Assembly: GCF_023715505.1 (NCBI RefSeq)
Contig: NZ_JAMBOH010000010.1
Coordinates: forward strand, 1-64,000
Reading direction: 5' to 3'
DNA: 64,000 bases
From: Neobacillus cucumis
Lineage (GTDB): Bacteria > Bacillota > Bacilli > Bacillales_B > DSM-18226
This document shows, in pieces, positions 9,742 through 26,080 of this stretch (its first letter is position 1; each line of letters opens with the position of its first letter). Both the position numbers and the translations under genes were made by a program. The notes under the pieces are model-generated. The model was not told the DNA's origin, ran no database searches, and saw only the letters and a program-made list of their open reading frames with translations.

Positions 9742-11129
9742 AGGGATTAAACGAAGAGTGCGGTATCTTTGGTGTCTTTGGACACCAGGATGCTGCACAG
9801 TTAACCTATTACGGACTTCACAGCCTTCAGCACCGCGGCCAGGAAGGAACAGGCATTGTTGTTTCCGATGGAAAAAAGCTTACAGGTGTAAAAGGTGAAG
9901 GGCTAGTATCGGAAATTTTTACAACTGAAGCAATGAAGGACTTAGAAGGTAGTGCTGCTATTGGGCACGTTCGGTATGCTACGGCAGGCGGCGGAGGCTA
10001 CGAAAACGTCCAGCCGCTCCTATTTCATTCACAAACCGGAAGTCTGGCGCTTGCCCATAATGGTAATCTCGTTAATGCTAATTCCCTAAAGTACCAGCTT
10101 GAATCCCAGGGAAGTATTTTTCAAACAAGCTCTGATACAGAGGTTTTGGCTCATCTGATTAGAAGAAGCGGTTATCCTCATTTGAAGGATCAAGTGAAAA
10201 ACGCTTTAGCGATGTTAAAGGGTGCTTACGCGTATTTAATCATGACAGAAACCGAGCTTATGGTTGCTCTCGATCCGCATGGTTTACGTCCTTTGTCCCT
10301 TGGCTGCCTGGGGGATGCTTATGTTGTGGCATCAGAAACCTGTGCCTTTGATGTAATTGGCGTTGAATATATCCGTGATATTATGCCTGGTGAACTTTTA
10401 ATTATTAATGAAAATGGTTTAACATCCGAGCGGTTTGCCATCAGTACCACAAAAGCGATTTGTACGATGGAATATATTTATTTTTCAAGACCTGATAGTA
10501 ACATTCAAGGAATCAATGTTCATACAGCCCGTAAAAATATGGGGAAACAATTAGCAGTAGAAGCACCATTTGAAGCGGATGTTGTGACCGGGGTTCCTGA
10601 TTCTAGTATTTCAGCAGCCATCGGCTATGCAGAAGCAACAGGGATTCCATATGAAATGGGTTTAATTAAAAACAGATATGTCGGCAGAACCTTTATCCAG
10701 CCGTCGCAATCGCTTCGGGAGCAAGGGGTAAAAATGAAGCTTTCCGCAGTCCGCGGTGTTGTGGAAGGAAAGCGTGTTGTCATGGTGGATGACTCAATTG
10801 TACGCGGAACAACGAGCAGACGAATTGTGAACCTGTTGAAGGAAGCCGGAGCAACAGAGGTTCATGTTGTGATCAGTTCACCACCAATTAAAAATCCATG
10901 TTTTTATGGTATTGATACATCGACAAAAGAGGAATTAATTGCCTCTGATAAAAGCGTTGAGCAAATTAGAGAACTGATTGGTGCCGATTCATTAACCTTT
11001 ATTAGTGTCGAAGGGATGATGAAGGCACTCGGCCAGGAAGGAACGAATGGCTATTGCCTCGGTTGCTTCACAGGGAATTATCCAACAGAAATTTATCCTG
11101 ATACACTACAATACTATTATCAAAAATAA
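9726..11129 (+). CDS. purF: Amidophosphoribosyltransferase
   Basis: PurF (467 residues) catalyses the first committed step, PRPP plus glutamine to phosphoribosylamine. The first eleven residues (to NEE) form a propeptide as in B. subtilis, leaving Cys12 as the N-terminal nucleophile of the glutaminase domain. The PRPP-binding loop is [16 protein letters not shown]. The CLGC motif near the C-terminus supplies two of the cysteines of the structural [4Fe-4S] cluster known in the Bacillus enzyme. It overlaps purL at its start. Confidence 0.97.
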   Translation: MLPEIKGLNEECGIFGVFGHQDAAQLTYYGLHSLQHRGQEGTGIVVSDGKKLTGVKGEGLVSEIFTTEAMKDLEGSAAIGHVRYATAGGGGYENVQPLLFHSQTGSLALAHNGNLVNANSLKYQLESQGSIFQTSSDTEVLAHLIRRSGYPHLKDQVKNALAMLKGAYAYLIMTETELMVALDPHGLRPLSLGCLGDAYVVASETCAFDVIGVEYIRDIMPGELLIINENGLTSERFAISTTKAICTMEYIYFSRPDSNIQGINVHTARKNMGKQLAVEAPFEADVVTGVPDSSISAAIGYAEATGIPYEMGLIKNRYVGRTFIQPSQSLREQGVKMKLSAVRGVVEGKRVVMVDDSIVRGTTSRRIVNLLKEAGATEVHVVISSPPIKNPCFYGIDTSTKEELIASDKSVEQIRELIGADSLTFISVEGMMKALGQEGTNGYCLGCFTGNYPTEIYPDTLQYYYQK

Positions 11130-11141
11130 GGTGGGAGACTC

Positions 11142-12176
11142 TTGGCTAAAGCATATGAAGAGGCTGGCGTAAATATTGAAGCGGGCTATGAGGCTGTTTC
11201 ACGAATGAAAAAGCATGTCCAAAGAACAGCACGGGCTGGTGTTATTGGCGGATTGGGCGGTTTTGGCGGCATGTTTGATTTATCATCACTGCAATTAAAG
11301 GAGCCGGTATTGGTGTCAGGCACCGATGGAGTGGGCACGAAGCTGATGATTGCATTTTGGATGGATAAACATGATACGATTGGGATTGATGCAGTGGCTA
11401 TGTGTGTGAACGATATCGTTGTTCAAGGGGCAGAGCCATTGTTCTTTTTAGATTATATTGCGTGTGGAAAAGCCGAGCCTGAAAAAATCGAGGCCATTGT
11501 AAAAGGTATTTCCGACGGCTGCGAGCAGGCTGGATGTGCGCTGATTGGCGGCGAAACAGCTGAAATGCCGGGCTTATATAGCCAAAGCGAGTATGATCTT
11601 GCGGGATTTACGGTAGGAGCTTGTGAAAAATCACAGTTAATTACAGGTGAAACCATCCAGGCTGGTGATGTTCTGATTGGTTTAGCTTCAAGCGGTATCC
11701 ATAGTAATGGTTATTCCCTTGTACGTAAAGTTTTTAATAATTGGTCATTGCTAGATTTTGTTGATGAGCTCGGCTGTACATTAGGAGAAGAGTTATTAAA
11801 ACCTACGAAGATTTACGTTAAACCGATTCTGTCGGCATTGAAAAAGTTCCCGTTAAAAGGAATGGCCCATATTACCGGAGGCGGTTTTATCGAAAACATC
11901 CCGCGGATGCTGCCTGAGGGTCTTGGGGCAAAGATAGATGAAAAAAGCTGGCCGATTCCACCAGTGTTTCAATTGATTTCTTCTCATGGGCAAGTTGACT
12001 ATGCGGAGATGTATAACATTTTTAACATGGGCATTGGAATGGTCATTGCTGTGGATCGTGAAATTGCCTCCGATGTGCTTCAGCATTTCGAACAGTGCGG
12101 TGAAAAAGCGTATCAAATCGGTGTTGTGACGGATCAGGCTGGGATTGAGATTAAGGGCCAAGGTGGACGGCTATGA
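11142..12176 (+). CDS. purM: AIR synthetase (phosphoribosylformylglycinamidine cyclo-ligase)
   Basis: PurM (344 residues) closes the imidazole ring, turning FGAM into AIR with ATP. Signature stretches are [33 protein letters not shown] and [12 protein letters not shown]. The start is TTG behind GGTGGGAG, in the place where B. subtilis uses ATG. It ends in an ATGA overlap with purN. Confidence 0.97.
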   Translation: MAKAYEEAGVNIEAGYEAVSRMKKHVQRTARAGVIGGLGGFGGMFDLSSLQLKEPVLVSGTDGVGTKLMIAFWMDKHDTIGIDAVAMCVNDIVVQGAEPLFFLDYIACGKAEPEKIEAIVKGISDGCEQAGCALIGGETAEMPGLYSQSEYDLAGFTVGACEKSQLITGETIQAGDVLIGLASSGIHSNGYSLVRKVFNNWSLLDFVDELGCTLGEELLKPTKIYVKPILSALKKFPLKGMAHITGGGFIENIPRMLPEGLGAKIDEKSWPIPPVFQLISSHGQVDYAEMYNIFNMGIGMVIAVDREIASDVLQHFEQCGEKAYQIGVVTDQAGIEIKGQGGRL

Positions 12177-12775
12177 AAAAAATAGCAGTGTTTGCCTCTG
12201 GTAATGGGAGTAATTTCCAAGCTATCATCGATGTAGTCAAGTCAGGCGAACTAGAGACGGAAATTTCCCTGTTAGTCTGTGACAAACCAGGTGCCTATGC
12301 GGTAGATCGTGCCAATGCAGCGGAAATTCCAAGCTTTATTTTTCAAGCAAAGGATTATACTAATAAGGAAGAATATGAGCAAGCAATCTTAGCGGAATTA
12401 AAAAGATATGATGTGGAGTTCATTGTCCTTGCCGGATACATGCGCTTGATAGGCTCAACCTTGCTAAGTGCCTATCAAGGCCGGATCGTCAATATTCATC
12501 CATCACTGCTTCCAGCTTTCCCAGGTAAGGATGCCATTGGTCAGGCCCTGGCAGCCAAAGCAAATTGGAGCGGGGTTACCATTCATTATGTGGATGAAGG
12601 TATGGATACGGGTCCCATTATTATTCAAGAACGTGTAAGATTGGAAGAAAATGAAACAAGAGACAGCCTGCAAAAGAAAATACAGCAAATCGAACACAAA
12701 CTATATCCAGAGATACTTCAAATGCTATTAACACAAGGAGATGTAATCAATGTCACAAAAGCGCGCGCTAATTAG
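12173..12775 (+). CDS. purN: GAR transformylase
   Basis: PurN (200 residues) transfers a formyl group from 10-formyl-THF to glycinamide ribonucleotide. It shows the N-terminal [11 protein letters not shown] loop, the catalytic [12 protein letters not shown] segment and the [12 protein letters not shown] segment with the active-site Asp. The start overlaps the purM stop (ATGA), and the end overlaps purH by 26 bases, indicating translational coupling. Confidence 0.97.
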   Translation: MKKIAVFASGNGSNFQAIIDVVKSGELETEISLLVCDKPGAYAVDRANAAEIPSFIFQAKDYTNKEEYEQAILAELKRYDVEFIVLAGYMRLIGSTLLSAYQGRIVNIHPSLLPAFPGKDAIGQALAAKANWSGVTIHYVDEGMDTGPIIIQERVRLEENETRDSLQKKIQQIEHKLYPEILQMLLTQGDVINVTKARAN

Positions 12776-14288
12776 TGTATCTGATAAAAATGGAATTACC
12801 GACTTTGCGAAAGAACTAGTAAGCCTAGGGTTTGAATTGATCTCAACCGGCGGTACAAAAAAGGCTCTTCAAGAGCAGGGAATCCCTGTACTTAGTGTTA
12901 GTGATGTAACAGGTTTTCCGGAAATTTTAGAAGGCCGTGTAAAAACGTTAAATCCATTTATCCATGGCGGCTTACTTTCTAAGCATGATAATCCTGATCA
13001 TTTAAAACAGCTGGACGAGCACGGAATTCAGCCTATTCAACTAGTTTGCGTCAATCTTTATCCATTCCAGCAAACAATCGCAAAACCAGATGTTACGGTA
13101 GCAGATGCGATTGAAAACATTGATATTGGCGGTCCGTCTATGCTGCGCGCTTCAGCTAAAAACCATCAATATTTAACGGTTGTCGTTGATCCTGCAGATT
13201 ATGCAACGGTGATTGAGGAGTTAAAAGTAGACGGTACAACGACGCTCGAAACAAGAAGAAAGCTGGCAGCTAAGGTATTCCGTCATACAGCCGCTTATGA
13301 TGCTTTAATAGCTGAATACATGACAAACCTTGCACAAGAAGAAACACCTGAAACCTTAACGGTTACATATGACCTTAAGCAGACACTTCGTTACGGAGAA
13401 AATCCTCATCAAAAGGCTGCTTTTTACAGAAAGCCGTTAGGTTCAACCTTCTCGATTGCCAATGCCGTTCAGCTTCATGGAAAAGAACTTTCATACAACA
13501 ATATCAATGATGCAGATGCTGCTTTGCAAATCGTAAAAGAATTCTCAGAACCTGCAGCTGTAGCGGTTAAGCATATGAATCCATGTGGTGTTGGTACTGG
13601 TCAAACCGGCTTTGAAGCATTTACCAAAGCATTTGCAGCTGATCCTGTTTCTATTTTTGGCGGCATTATTGCCTTTAACCGGGAAGTAGACGGTGAAACA
13701 GCAGGCAAACTTCATGAAATTTTCTTAGAGATTATCATTGCGCCATCTTTCTCAGAAGAAGCATTAGCGATTTTAACAGGCAAAAAGAATCTTCGTCTGT
13801 TAACGATTCCGTTTAATGATGTGAAAAAGCCTGAGTTGAAAATGACGACAATTGAAGGCGGATTGCTTGTTCAAGAACAAGACCGTTATTCATTAGAGGA
13901 TGCAACCATTACTGTTCCGACTAAGAGACAACCAACTGAAGAAGAGTGGGAAGCTCTAAAACTTGGCTGGAAAGTGGTTAAACACGTAAAATCCAATGCC
14001 ATTGTTGTTTCAAGTAAAGATATGACGCTTGGGGTTGGCGCGGGTCAAATGAACCGCGTTGGTTCAGCGGAGATTGCTCTTAAGCAGGCGGGTGAAAAAG
14101 CAGAAGGAGCGGCCCTTGCATCTGATGCCTTCTTCCCAATGAATGATACCGTTGAAGCGGCAGCAAAAGCAGGAATTACTGCCATTATTCAGCCTGGCGG
14201 ATCGATTAAGGATGCTGATTCGATTAAAAAAGCAGACGAATACGGAATCGCCATGGTGTTTACGGGCGTTAGACACTTTAAACATTAA
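12750..14288 (+). CDS. purH: AICAR transformylase / IMP cyclohydrolase
   Basis: PurH (512 residues) carries out the last two steps to IMP. The N-terminal cyclohydrolase domain (about 1-195) begins [12 protein letters not shown] and has STGGTKKAL. The C-terminal transformylase domain contains [25 protein letters not shown] and AVKHMN-linked Lys-His residues, and ends with [13 protein letters not shown]. It starts within purN and is followed 15 bases later by purD. Confidence 0.97.
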   Translation: MSQKRALISVSDKNGITDFAKELVSLGFELISTGGTKKALQEQGIPVLSVSDVTGFPEILEGRVKTLNPFIHGGLLSKHDNPDHLKQLDEHGIQPIQLVCVNLYPFQQTIAKPDVTVADAIENIDIGGPSMLRASAKNHQYLTVVVDPADYATVIEELKVDGTTTLETRRKLAAKVFRHTAAYDALIAEYMTNLAQEETPETLTVTYDLKQTLRYGENPHQKAAFYRKPLGSTFSIANAVQLHGKELSYNNINDADAALQIVKEFSEPAAVAVKHMNPCGVGTGQTGFEAFTKAFAADPVSIFGGIIAFNREVDGETAGKLHEIFLEIIIAPSFSEEALAILTGKKNLRLLTIPFNDVKKPELKMTTIEGGLLVQEQDRYSLEDATITVPTKRQPTEEEWEALKLGWKVVKHVKSNAIVVSSKDMTLGVGAGQMNRVGSAEIALKQAGEKAEGAALASDAFFPMNDTVEAAAKAGITAIIQPGGSIKDADSIKKADEYGIAMVFTGVRHFKH

Positions 14289-14300
14289 AATGAGGTGTAA

Positions 14301-15575
<1,275 letters not shown>

Positions 15576-15592
15576 ATTTTGATGGAATAGGG

Positions 15593-15628
15593 AATGTCCG
15601 CATGAAAGGTTCATGCGGACATTTTTAT
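15593..15628 (+). terminator. Terminator of the pur operon
   Basis: AATGTCCGCATGA pairs perfectly with TCATGCGGACATT around a five-base loop and runs into TTTTT. It closes the twelve-gene operon. Confidence 0.93.
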
Positions 15629-15659
15629 AAATATTGACCTCAAAAGCTCTCAATGAAGT

Positions 15660-15953
15660 TCAAGTCGGATTATAAGGCACATCCAAATCCACTAACCCTT
15701 CCGTCCCTTCCCCAGAATCAGTCGCATTCTGATGCTCTTTCACCATATCCGACCACCGTTCGCATAAAGCTGTCACAGGACAATAGCGGACAATACCCTC
15801 AGCAACCTTCATCGCGCCACAAAAAGCAGCGAGCAAATAAGAATCTCTCCAAGGACGCTTGACCATCTTTGAGGTACTCCAAGCCACAATCGTTAACCCC
15901 AAAGTGATCCGAATTAATGCATTCAAAATCCCGATGTTTGGTGAAATTTTCAA
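15660..15953 (-). CDS. YgaP-like/DUF2892 small membrane protein
   Basis: The product is a 97-residue protein of the DUF2892 (YgaP-type transmembrane) family. A PNIGILNALIRITLGLTIVAW segment forms the first membrane helix. A second hydrophobic region includes YLLAAFCGAMKVAEGI, followed by the typical RYCPVTALC. The frame is open to a GTG at 15962, but that codon overlaps the GGAG ribosome site. The TTG at 15953 has correct spacing and gives the family-like N-terminus. The C-terminal tail is acidic. It lies convergent with the pur operon. The function is unknown. Confidence 0.8.
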   Translation of the reverse strand: MKISPNIGILNALIRITLGLTIVAWSTSKMVKRPWRDSYLLAAFCGAMKVAEGIVRYCPVTALCERWSDMVKEHQNATDSGEGTEGLVDLDVPYNPT

Positions 15954-16117
15954 CTTGTTCACTCCTTCACAACATTTTTACAATTTTTATCAATACTTTA
16001 CTGCTTTAAAAAGTAAAATATGATAAGATAGGTATCAAAGAAGTTTTGTAAGGGCTTTCTTTATTGTTAAATCAACTTATTATTATATAGATAGTTTTAT
16101 TAGAGGAGGGACATGGT

Positions 16118-17863
16118 ATGCTGGAACAACGCTACCGCTGGAAAAACAAACAATTACGCATTCATGTATCCGTTTTAGAAGGGAAAACATCCCCAACAAT
16201 ATTATTGAAAAATGCATTGTACTTAAATCAGACCTTTCGCCAATGGATGAGAGCGAACATCTGGATTTATGAAGACCGCATTGTTTATGTTGGCGATAAT
16301 ATGCCTTCTTATATCGAAGACTGTGAAATCATTGATTGCACCAATGAAATCATTGTACCAGGATACATTGAACCACATGCACATCCATTTCAATTATATA
16401 ATCCCCTGACATTAGCCGCCTATGCATCCCAATTTGGAACGACGACGTTAATTAATGATAATATGGCGCTAATTTTACATTTGGAAAAAAGGGAAGCGTT
16501 TTCACTGCTTAGAGATCTTCGCTCAATCCCATCTTCCATGTATTGGTGGAGCCGGTTTGATTCACAAACTGAATTAATGAATGAAGAAGAGATTTTTTCA
16601 CATAGTAATGTAAAGGCATGGCTTGAGCACGACGCAGTCCTTCAAGGCGGCGAATTAACAGGCTGGCCAAAACTCCTGGATGGCGATGATATGATGCTTC
16701 ATTGGATTCAGGAGGCCAAACGGATGCGTAAGCAAATCGAAGGACATTTTCCTGGCGCTTCCGAAAAAACATTAGCAAAAATGATGCTGCTAGGAGCCGA
16801 TAGTGACCATGAGGCCATGACCGGTGAAGAAGTTTACAGCAGGCTTATGCAAGGCTATATGGTTTCACTACGTTATTCATCGATTCGGCCTGACCTTCCG
16901 GAGATCTTAGATGATATGAAACGATTAGGAATTGAGGCCTATGACAGGCTCATGTTTAATACAGACGGTTCCTCCTCCACTTTTTACGAGCAAGGGATTA
17001 TCGACCAAATGATTAGAATTGCGATTGAAAAGGGAGTTCCTGTTATAGATGCCTATAATATGGCAACCGTAAATATTGCTCGATACTATAAAATTGAGCA
17101 TCTTCATGGTGCAATTGCAACCGGACGTATAGCCAACATTAACTTCCTATCAAGTATTGAAAATCCAACTCCGGTCTCTGTTTTAGCCAAAGGTAAATGG
17201 GTAAAGCGTGACGGTGTTAAAGTAGAAGGAATGTATGGTGAAATTAACTGGAATGAATATGGATTTAAGCCAATGGAAATGGATTGGCAGTTATCGCTTG
17301 ATGACCTGCAATTTTCCATGCCATTTGGGATTAAGATGGAGAATTCCGTCATCATGAAGCCTTATTCGATCTCAATTGATGCTTCTGCAGACCAACTGCC
17401 AGAAGAGTCTGATGAATGTTACTTTATGCTGGTTGACCGTTATGGGAATTGGAGAATAAATACGCTTTTAAAAGGGTTTGCAACAAACCTATCAGCTCTT
17501 GCCAGCTCTTATTCTAATACCGGAGATATTATTTTAATTGGGAAAAACAGGCATGATATCATTAAGGCTTTTAATAGAATGAAAGAATTAGGCGGGGGAA
17601 TTGTGATGATGGAGGACGCTCAAGTGGTTTGTGAAGTACCTCTAAACTTAAGCGGAATCATGTCTAGCATTCCTATTGAAAAATTAATAGAACAAGAGAA
17701 AACATTATTAAAAGAATTGAAAGAACGCGGCTATAAATTTTCAGATCCAATATATAGTCTTGCCTTTTTCTCAGCTACACATTTACCATACATTCGAATC
17801 ACTCAGCAAGGAATGTATGATGTTATGAACAAATCAGTACTCTTTCCGTCTATAATGCGTTAA
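16118..17863 (+). CDS. yerA: Adenine deaminase-like amidohydrolase YerA
   Basis: This 581-residue protein belongs to the adenine deaminase branch of the amidohydrolase superfamily. The metal-binding HxH is at His87 and His89 (PGYIEPHAHP). Further conserved parts are the GGELTGWP and MFNTDGSSSTFYEQG segments and a C-terminal domain with a GGGIVMM motif. B. subtilis YerA occupies the same position downstream of purD. Whether it really deaminates adenine is not shown for this subgroup. ATG start behind GGAGGG. The upstream region has a TATGATAAGAT element that could be a -10. Confidence 0.88.
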   Translation: MLEQRYRWKNKQLRIHVSVLEGKTSPTILLKNALYLNQTFRQWMRANIWIYEDRIVYVGDNMPSYIEDCEIIDCTNEIIVPGYIEPHAHPFQLYNPLTLAAYASQFGTTTLINDNMALILHLEKREAFSLLRDLRSIPSSMYWWSRFDSQTELMNEEEIFSHSNVKAWLEHDAVLQGGELTGWPKLLDGDDMMLHWIQEAKRMRKQIEGHFPGASEKTLAKMMLLGADSDHEAMTGEEVYSRLMQGYMVSLRYSSIRPDLPEILDDMKRLGIEAYDRLMFNTDGSSSTFYEQGIIDQMIRIAIEKGVPVIDAYNMATVNIARYYKIEHLHGAIATGRIANINFLSSIENPTPVSVLAKGKWVKRDGVKVEGMYGEINWNEYGFKPMEMDWQLSLDDLQFSMPFGIKMENSVIMKPYSISIDASADQLPEESDECYFMLVDRYGNWRINTLLKGFATNLSALASSYSNTGDIILIGKNRHDIIKAFNRMKELGGGIVMMEDAQVVCEVPLNLSGIMSSIPIEKLIEQEKTLLKELKERGYKFSDPIYSLAFFSATHLPYIRITQQGMYDVMNKSVLFPSIMR

Positions 17864-17934
17864 ACTGTAAGTAAGTAAAGAGTTAAAGCGTGAAAGTGAT
17901 TTTGTAAAATGGATAAAATAGGGGTGTTCATTTA

Positions 17935-18987
17935 ATGAAAAAATGGGCTGTTGCCATGGCAGCTTTCCTTTTACTGCTCTCAGGGTGTTCTAGTAAGGAA
18001 ACGGTAAAAAGACCTGTTAAGGAACAAAAACCGGATACGGAACATGAGAATCAACCAGAAGATGTGGCAAAAGCCAACCCTTATTTTTATCCGTTAACAG
18101 GTATTGGTACTAATACGAAACCAGATCAACGTGCGGTTGCTGTTATGGTCAATAATCACCCAAAAGCTAGACCCCAATCAGGGCTGAACAAGGCAGATAT
18201 TGTTTATGAAATTCTAGCTGAAGGGGATATTACCCGTTTCCTCGCAGTCTTTCAAAGTGAGAGGCCAACAAATATCGGTCCCGTGAGGAGTGCTCGGGAT
18301 TACTATATTAAGCTCGCCAAAGGTTTAAATGCTCTCTACATTGCACATGGCTACAGTCCAGAGGCCAAACAATTACTCGAAAGTAATTATGTAGATAATT
18401 TAAACGGGATGGTATATGATGGAACATTATTTAAACGATCCAGTTCACGAAAACCGCCTCATAACTCCTATATCACCTATGAAAACATCTTAAAGGGTGC
18501 GGAGCAAAAGGGATATACGATGAAAAGCAGTCCGCCTGCCTTCACTTTTTACTCAGTGGAAGAAAGCAAAAAAATAACGGGGCAAGCGGCTAAGTCGGTC
18601 AGCATTACTTATTCAAAAAGCGGTACATTCAATTCAAAATTCGAATTTGATGAAACACTCGGCAAGTATAAGCGTTTTTCGGCTGGAGATCAAACCGTTG
18701 ACTTGGAAACTGGCGACCCGATGTTACTAGACAATGTTTTTATTATAGAGGCAGTCCATAAAACCATTGATTCTTATGGCCTTAGAGACATCGATTTAGA
18801 GTCGGGCGGAAAAGCCTATTTGCTCCAAATGGGCAAAGTAAACGAGGTCGAATGGGCTAATAAGGATGGAAGAATTGTCCCGATGAAAAATGGGGAAGAA
18901 ATACCCCTTGTTCAGGGGCATACATGGGTCAATGTGGTTCCGGCCAACCCTGGACTGCATACAAGTGTTTCACTTCATGCACAATAA
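17935..18987 (+). CDS. yerB: DUF3048 lipoprotein YerB
   Basis: The 350-residue product is a predicted lipoprotein. Lys at 2-3, a hydrophobic core and the lipobox LLSGC with Cys18 mark it for lipidation and anchoring outside the membrane. The DUF3048 body includes RAVAVMVNNHPKARPQSGL, VYEILAEGDITRF and PVRSARDYYIKLAKGLNA. The C-terminal part ends in the GHTWVNVVP segment. It lies between yerA and yerC as in B. subtilis. Its biochemical role is not known to me. Confidence 0.9.
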   Translation: MKKWAVAMAAFLLLLSGCSSKETVKRPVKEQKPDTEHENQPEDVAKANPYFYPLTGIGTNTKPDQRAVAVMVNNHPKARPQSGLNKADIVYEILAEGDITRFLAVFQSERPTNIGPVRSARDYYIKLAKGLNALYIAHGYSPEAKQLLESNYVDNLNGMVYDGTLFKRSSSRKPPHNSYITYENILKGAEQKGYTMKSSPPAFTFYSVEESKKITGQAAKSVSITYSKSGTFNSKFEFDETLGKYKRFSAGDQTVDLETGDPMLLDNVFIIEAVHKTIDSYGLRDIDLESGGKAYLLQMGKVNEVEWANKDGRIVPMKNGEEIPLVQGHTWVNVVPANPGLHTSVSLHAQ

Positions 18988-19013
18988 ATATACCAATTAA
19001 AGGAGTAAAGGAT

Positions 19014-19325
19014 ATGCAAATCAATAAATTACGTGGAAAAGAGCTTGATCAATTATTTCAAGCGGTACTTTCCTTACAAGACCTCGAAGAATGCTATCGC
19101 TTTTTTGATGATTTATGCACGATTAACGAAATTCAATCGTTAGCACAGCGTTTAGATGTAGCCAGAATGCTGCGCGAAGGAAATACTTATCATAAAATTG
19201 AAACGGAAACAGGGGCAAGCACAGCAACGATTTCAAGGGTAAAACGCTGCTTGAACTTTGGGAATGATACCTATGAAATGGTACTTAAACGCATTAAGGA
19301 AGAAAGTAATGCTGAAAAAGAATAA
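19014..19325 (+). CDS. yerC: TrpR-like DNA-binding protein YerC
   Basis: The 103-residue product is of the YerC/YecD subgroup of the Trp repressor fold. It has the helix-turn-helix segment EIQSLAQRLDVARMLREG plus TYHKIETETGASTATISRVKRC. The frame is open back to 18924 inside yerB, but the ATG at 19014 has an AAAGGAG site and the family N-terminus. In B. subtilis the orthologue is a small regulator of unknown ligand. A terminator follows directly. Confidence 0.9.
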   Translation: MQINKLRGKELDQLFQAVLSLQDLEECYRFFDDLCTINEIQSLAQRLDVARMLREGNTYHKIETETGASTATISRVKRCLNFGNDTYEMVLKRIKEESNAEKE

Positions 19326-19328
19326 AAC

Positions 19329-19362
19329 AAACCGGAGACAAAAATCTTCGGTTTTTCTTTTT
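19329..19362 (+). terminator. Terminator after yerC
   Basis: AACCGGAG pairs with CTTCGGTT (one G-U pair) around an eight-base loop and is followed by TTTCTTTTT. Confidence 0.85.
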
Positions 19363-19404
19363 GCATCGTTATATTTAGTTCTTTGTTATACTTTTAGATG
19401 CGGC

Positions 19405-19641
19405 CATCTATGGCGCCTAGGGGCTCGGAGTCATAAGCCAATCCAGTTGCGGTGCTTGGGACGCAAGTCTAAGCCACCCCTTGAAGATGGAAAAAAGTTT
19501 CTTCTTGCAGGGTGCGTCTTAGCCTAGAGTCCCAGAACAGTCACCTCCACATTTAGTTCAATCCGTCAAGAAGGCTAAAGAACAGCCTTCTCGCCGCTCG
19601 TCTGTAGACTTGCGCCCCTGTTCAAGGCGCTTCCGCTTTTG
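19405..19641. repeat. Modular intergenic repeat, copy C (long form)
   Basis: This takes up most of the gap between yerC and pcrB. It shares with copies B and F the central block (CCAGTTGCGG, CTTGGGACGCAAGTC, GCAGGGTGCGTCTTAGCC, AGAGTCCCAGAACAGTC, CCTCCACATTTAG). The paired AAGAAGGCT...AGCCTTCT hairpin and the 3' module TTCAAGGCGCTTCCGCTTTTG follow. Its 5' module is eroded (GGCGCCTAGGGGCTCGG). No gene is evident. Confidence 0.72.
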
Positions 19642-19701
19642 ATTGGATATGATTTCTATATATAGATTTATGGTTTTCTTTTTTTATTACAAACCGCTAA
19701 T

Positions 19702-19709
19702 GCTATAAT
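19702..19709 (+). promoter_or_regulatory. Extended -10 promoter element of pcrB
   Basis: TGCTATAAT gives a perfect TATAAT at 19704-19709 with the upstream TGn of an extended -10. The -35 region is only a T-rich stretch. Transcription would start shortly before the pcrB ribosome site. Confidence 0.55.
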
Positions 19710-19743
19710 GATGTAATGGAAAGATGAATGGAGGAATGCTTCA

Positions 19744-20427
19744 ATGTATGATATTCGCGAGTGGAAGCATGTCTTTAAACTCGATCCTAATAAAGAAATA
19801 ACAGATGGCCAATTAGAAAAAATTTGCGAATCAGGGACAGATGCAGTGATTGTGGGCGGGACAGACGGAGTGACACTTGAGAATGTCCTCGATTTAATGG
19901 CTAGAATCCGCCGTTATACCGTTCCATGCGTCCTTGAAGTGTCTAGTATAGAGAGCGTAACACCAGGATTTGACCTTTATTTTATCCCTACTATTTTAAA
20001 TAGCCGGGATCCTAAATGGATTACAGGTCTGCATCATCAAGCCGTTAAGGAATTTGGAGAAGTCATGGATTGGAACGAAGTCTTTATGGAAGGCTACTGT
20101 ATCGTAAACGAGGATTGTAAGGCGGCAAAGCTGACTAAAGCGGATGCCGATTTAGCAGCCGAGGATGTTAAGGCATATGCGATGATGGCTGAAAAAATGT
20201 TTCAACTCCCTATTTTCTATTTAGAATATAGCGGTAAATATGGTGAGCCGACAGTAGTAGCTGAAGCAAAAAAGGTGTTAGAGAAAACAACGCTTTTCTA
20301 CGGGGGCGGCATCAAAAGCTTCGAACAAGCGGCGGAAATGGCCAAGCATGCCGATGTGATTGTAGTCGGAAACGTGATTTATGAGGATTTTCAAAAAGCC
20401 CTTGAAACTGTAAAGGCAGTTCGATAG
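19744..20427 (+). CDS. pcrB: Heptaprenylglyceryl phosphate synthase
   Basis: PcrB (227 residues) is a TIM-barrel prenyltransferase. It joins heptaprenyl diphosphate to sn-glycerol-1-phosphate in an archaeal-type ether lipid route known from Bacillus. Diagnostic segments are [10 protein letters not shown], the [11 protein letters not shown] strand and the phosphate-binding [13 protein letters not shown] and VVGNVIYED. It is the first gene of a pcrB-pcrA-ligA-camS run, each separated by fewer than 75 bases, so one operon is likely. Confidence 0.95.
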   Translation: MYDIREWKHVFKLDPNKEITDGQLEKICESGTDAVIVGGTDGVTLENVLDLMARIRRYTVPCVLEVSSIESVTPGFDLYFIPTILNSRDPKWITGLHHQAVKEFGEVMDWNEVFMEGYCIVNEDCKAAKLTKADADLAAEDVKAYAMMAEKMFQLPIFYLEYSGKYGEPTVVAEAKKVLEKTTLFYGGGIKSFEQAAEMAKHADVIVVGNVIYEDFQKALETVKAVR

Positions 20428-20498
20428 AAATTTGCTTCACAATGATAAAAACGCTAAAATAAAAATAAGAACAAATGTTTGTAATGGTGGTGGAAAAA

Positions 20499-24838
<4,340 letters not shown>

Positions 24839-24851
24839 GAGGTGGATCGAC

Positions 24852-26012
24852 GTGAGAAAAATCTCATTGCTCGCTCTCTCCATGGTCTTTTTGCTTAGTG
24901 CTTGTGCACCTAACTTCCAAAAGCAAAATGAAACAGTTCAAACAAAGGAGAAGACAACTGGGAAAGCGATTATTCCAAAATATAATATCTCGAATAATTA
25001 TTACCGGACGATCCTTCCATTTGAACCAGGGGAAGCTCGCGGATTGGTCGTTAACAATATCAATACCAGATATGACTTAAATGAATTTGAAATGGGTTTA
25101 ATGAGAATCGCCCAGAACAGTTTTGACACGGATAAGTATTATTTTCAAGAGGGCCAGCAAATTAAGGCTGCGGTCATAAAACAGTGGTTAAGCCGTCAGT
25201 ATACCGCTGCACAGCTTAAGGATAATAAAATAAAAGCAGCGGACAATATTGGTTTAAATCCAGTCAATACAAGTCCGGCTGGAAGTACGCCTTCAAGCCC
25301 GGTTTATCTTGCCCATGTTTTGGAACATGATTATCTGACAAAAGACGATAAGGGTAATGTTTCTCTGGCAGGAATCACGATTGGTCTGGCATTAAATTCG
25401 ACTTACTATTATAAATTACAATCAGACGGGGATACCTTAGAGAAAAAAATTCCGTTTGCAGAAATGGAACAGGAAGGCAAGAAAATGGCCGCAGAAGTAG
25501 TAAAACGTATTCGGTCCATGAAGAATTTAGGTGATATCCCAATCACAATTGCTTTATTTGAGCAGCAAAGCAAGACATCCGTGGTACCAGGCAATTTCTT
25601 TGCGTATTCAACTGTGGATCAAGGCAGTTCCGAGCTAAATAGCTGGGAAAAGGTTAATGAAAAATACTATTTGTTTCCTTCCACCGACGCTGAAAACGAC
25701 CATCGTGATGATACGATAGCTTTCCTAAACTTTAAGCAAGATGTAGAGGAATACTTCCCTAATTATAATGGGGTAATTGGTAAAGCCTTTTATGTAGGTG
25801 ACCAACTCCAGGACTTGAATATCACCATTCCAATTCAATTTTATGGAAAGACAGAGGGGATTGGTTTTACCCAATATGTGACGGGGCTTGTGATGGAGCA
25901 TTTCCCTAAATATCTTTCTGTTTCGGTTAGTGTAACGTCCGTGGATGGTCCTGAGGCACTCATTGTCAAAAAGGCTGACGCAACGGAACCATTTGTCTAT
26001 ATCTATCAATAA
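24852..26012 (+). CDS. camS: CamS-family lipoprotein (YerH)
   Basis: The 386-residue lipoprotein has a signal peptide ending in LLSAC, Cys18, and the CamS body (FEPGEARGLVVNNINTRYD, EFEMGLMRIAQN, VYLAHVLEHDYL). In enterococci and staphylococci the CamS signal peptide is processed to a sex-pheromone-like peptide; the corresponding stretch here is SMVFLLSA. GTG start behind GAGGTGG. It ends the pcrB-pcrA-ligA-camS run and is followed by a terminator. In Bacillus the function of the mature protein is unknown. Confidence 0.92.
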   Translation: MRKISLLALSMVFLLSACAPNFQKQNETVQTKEKTTGKAIIPKYNISNNYYRTILPFEPGEARGLVVNNINTRYDLNEFEMGLMRIAQNSFDTDKYYFQEGQQIKAAVIKQWLSRQYTAAQLKDNKIKAADNIGLNPVNTSPAGSTPSSPVYLAHVLEHDYLTKDDKGNVSLAGITIGLALNSTYYYKLQSDGDTLEKKIPFAEMEQEGKKMAAEVVKRIRSMKNLGDIPITIALFEQQSKTSVVPGNFFAYSTVDQGSSELNSWEKVNEKYYLFPSTDAENDHRDDTIAFLNFKQDVEEYFPNYNGVIGKAFYVGDQLQDLNITIPIQFYGKTEGIGFTQYVTGLVMEHFPKYLSVSVSVTSVDGPEALIVKKADATEPFVYIYQ

Positions 26013-26038
26013 GACCTAGCTTTTTGCTGGGTCTTTTT
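26011..26038 (+). terminator. Terminator after camS
   Basis: AAGACCTAGC pairs with GCTGGGTCTT (one G-U) around TTTTT, followed by TTTC. It begins at the camS stop codon. Confidence 0.88.
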
Positions 26039-26080
26039 CAAATTTTAGGCGCTGATAAACAAATTGTTGTCTTTTATACT

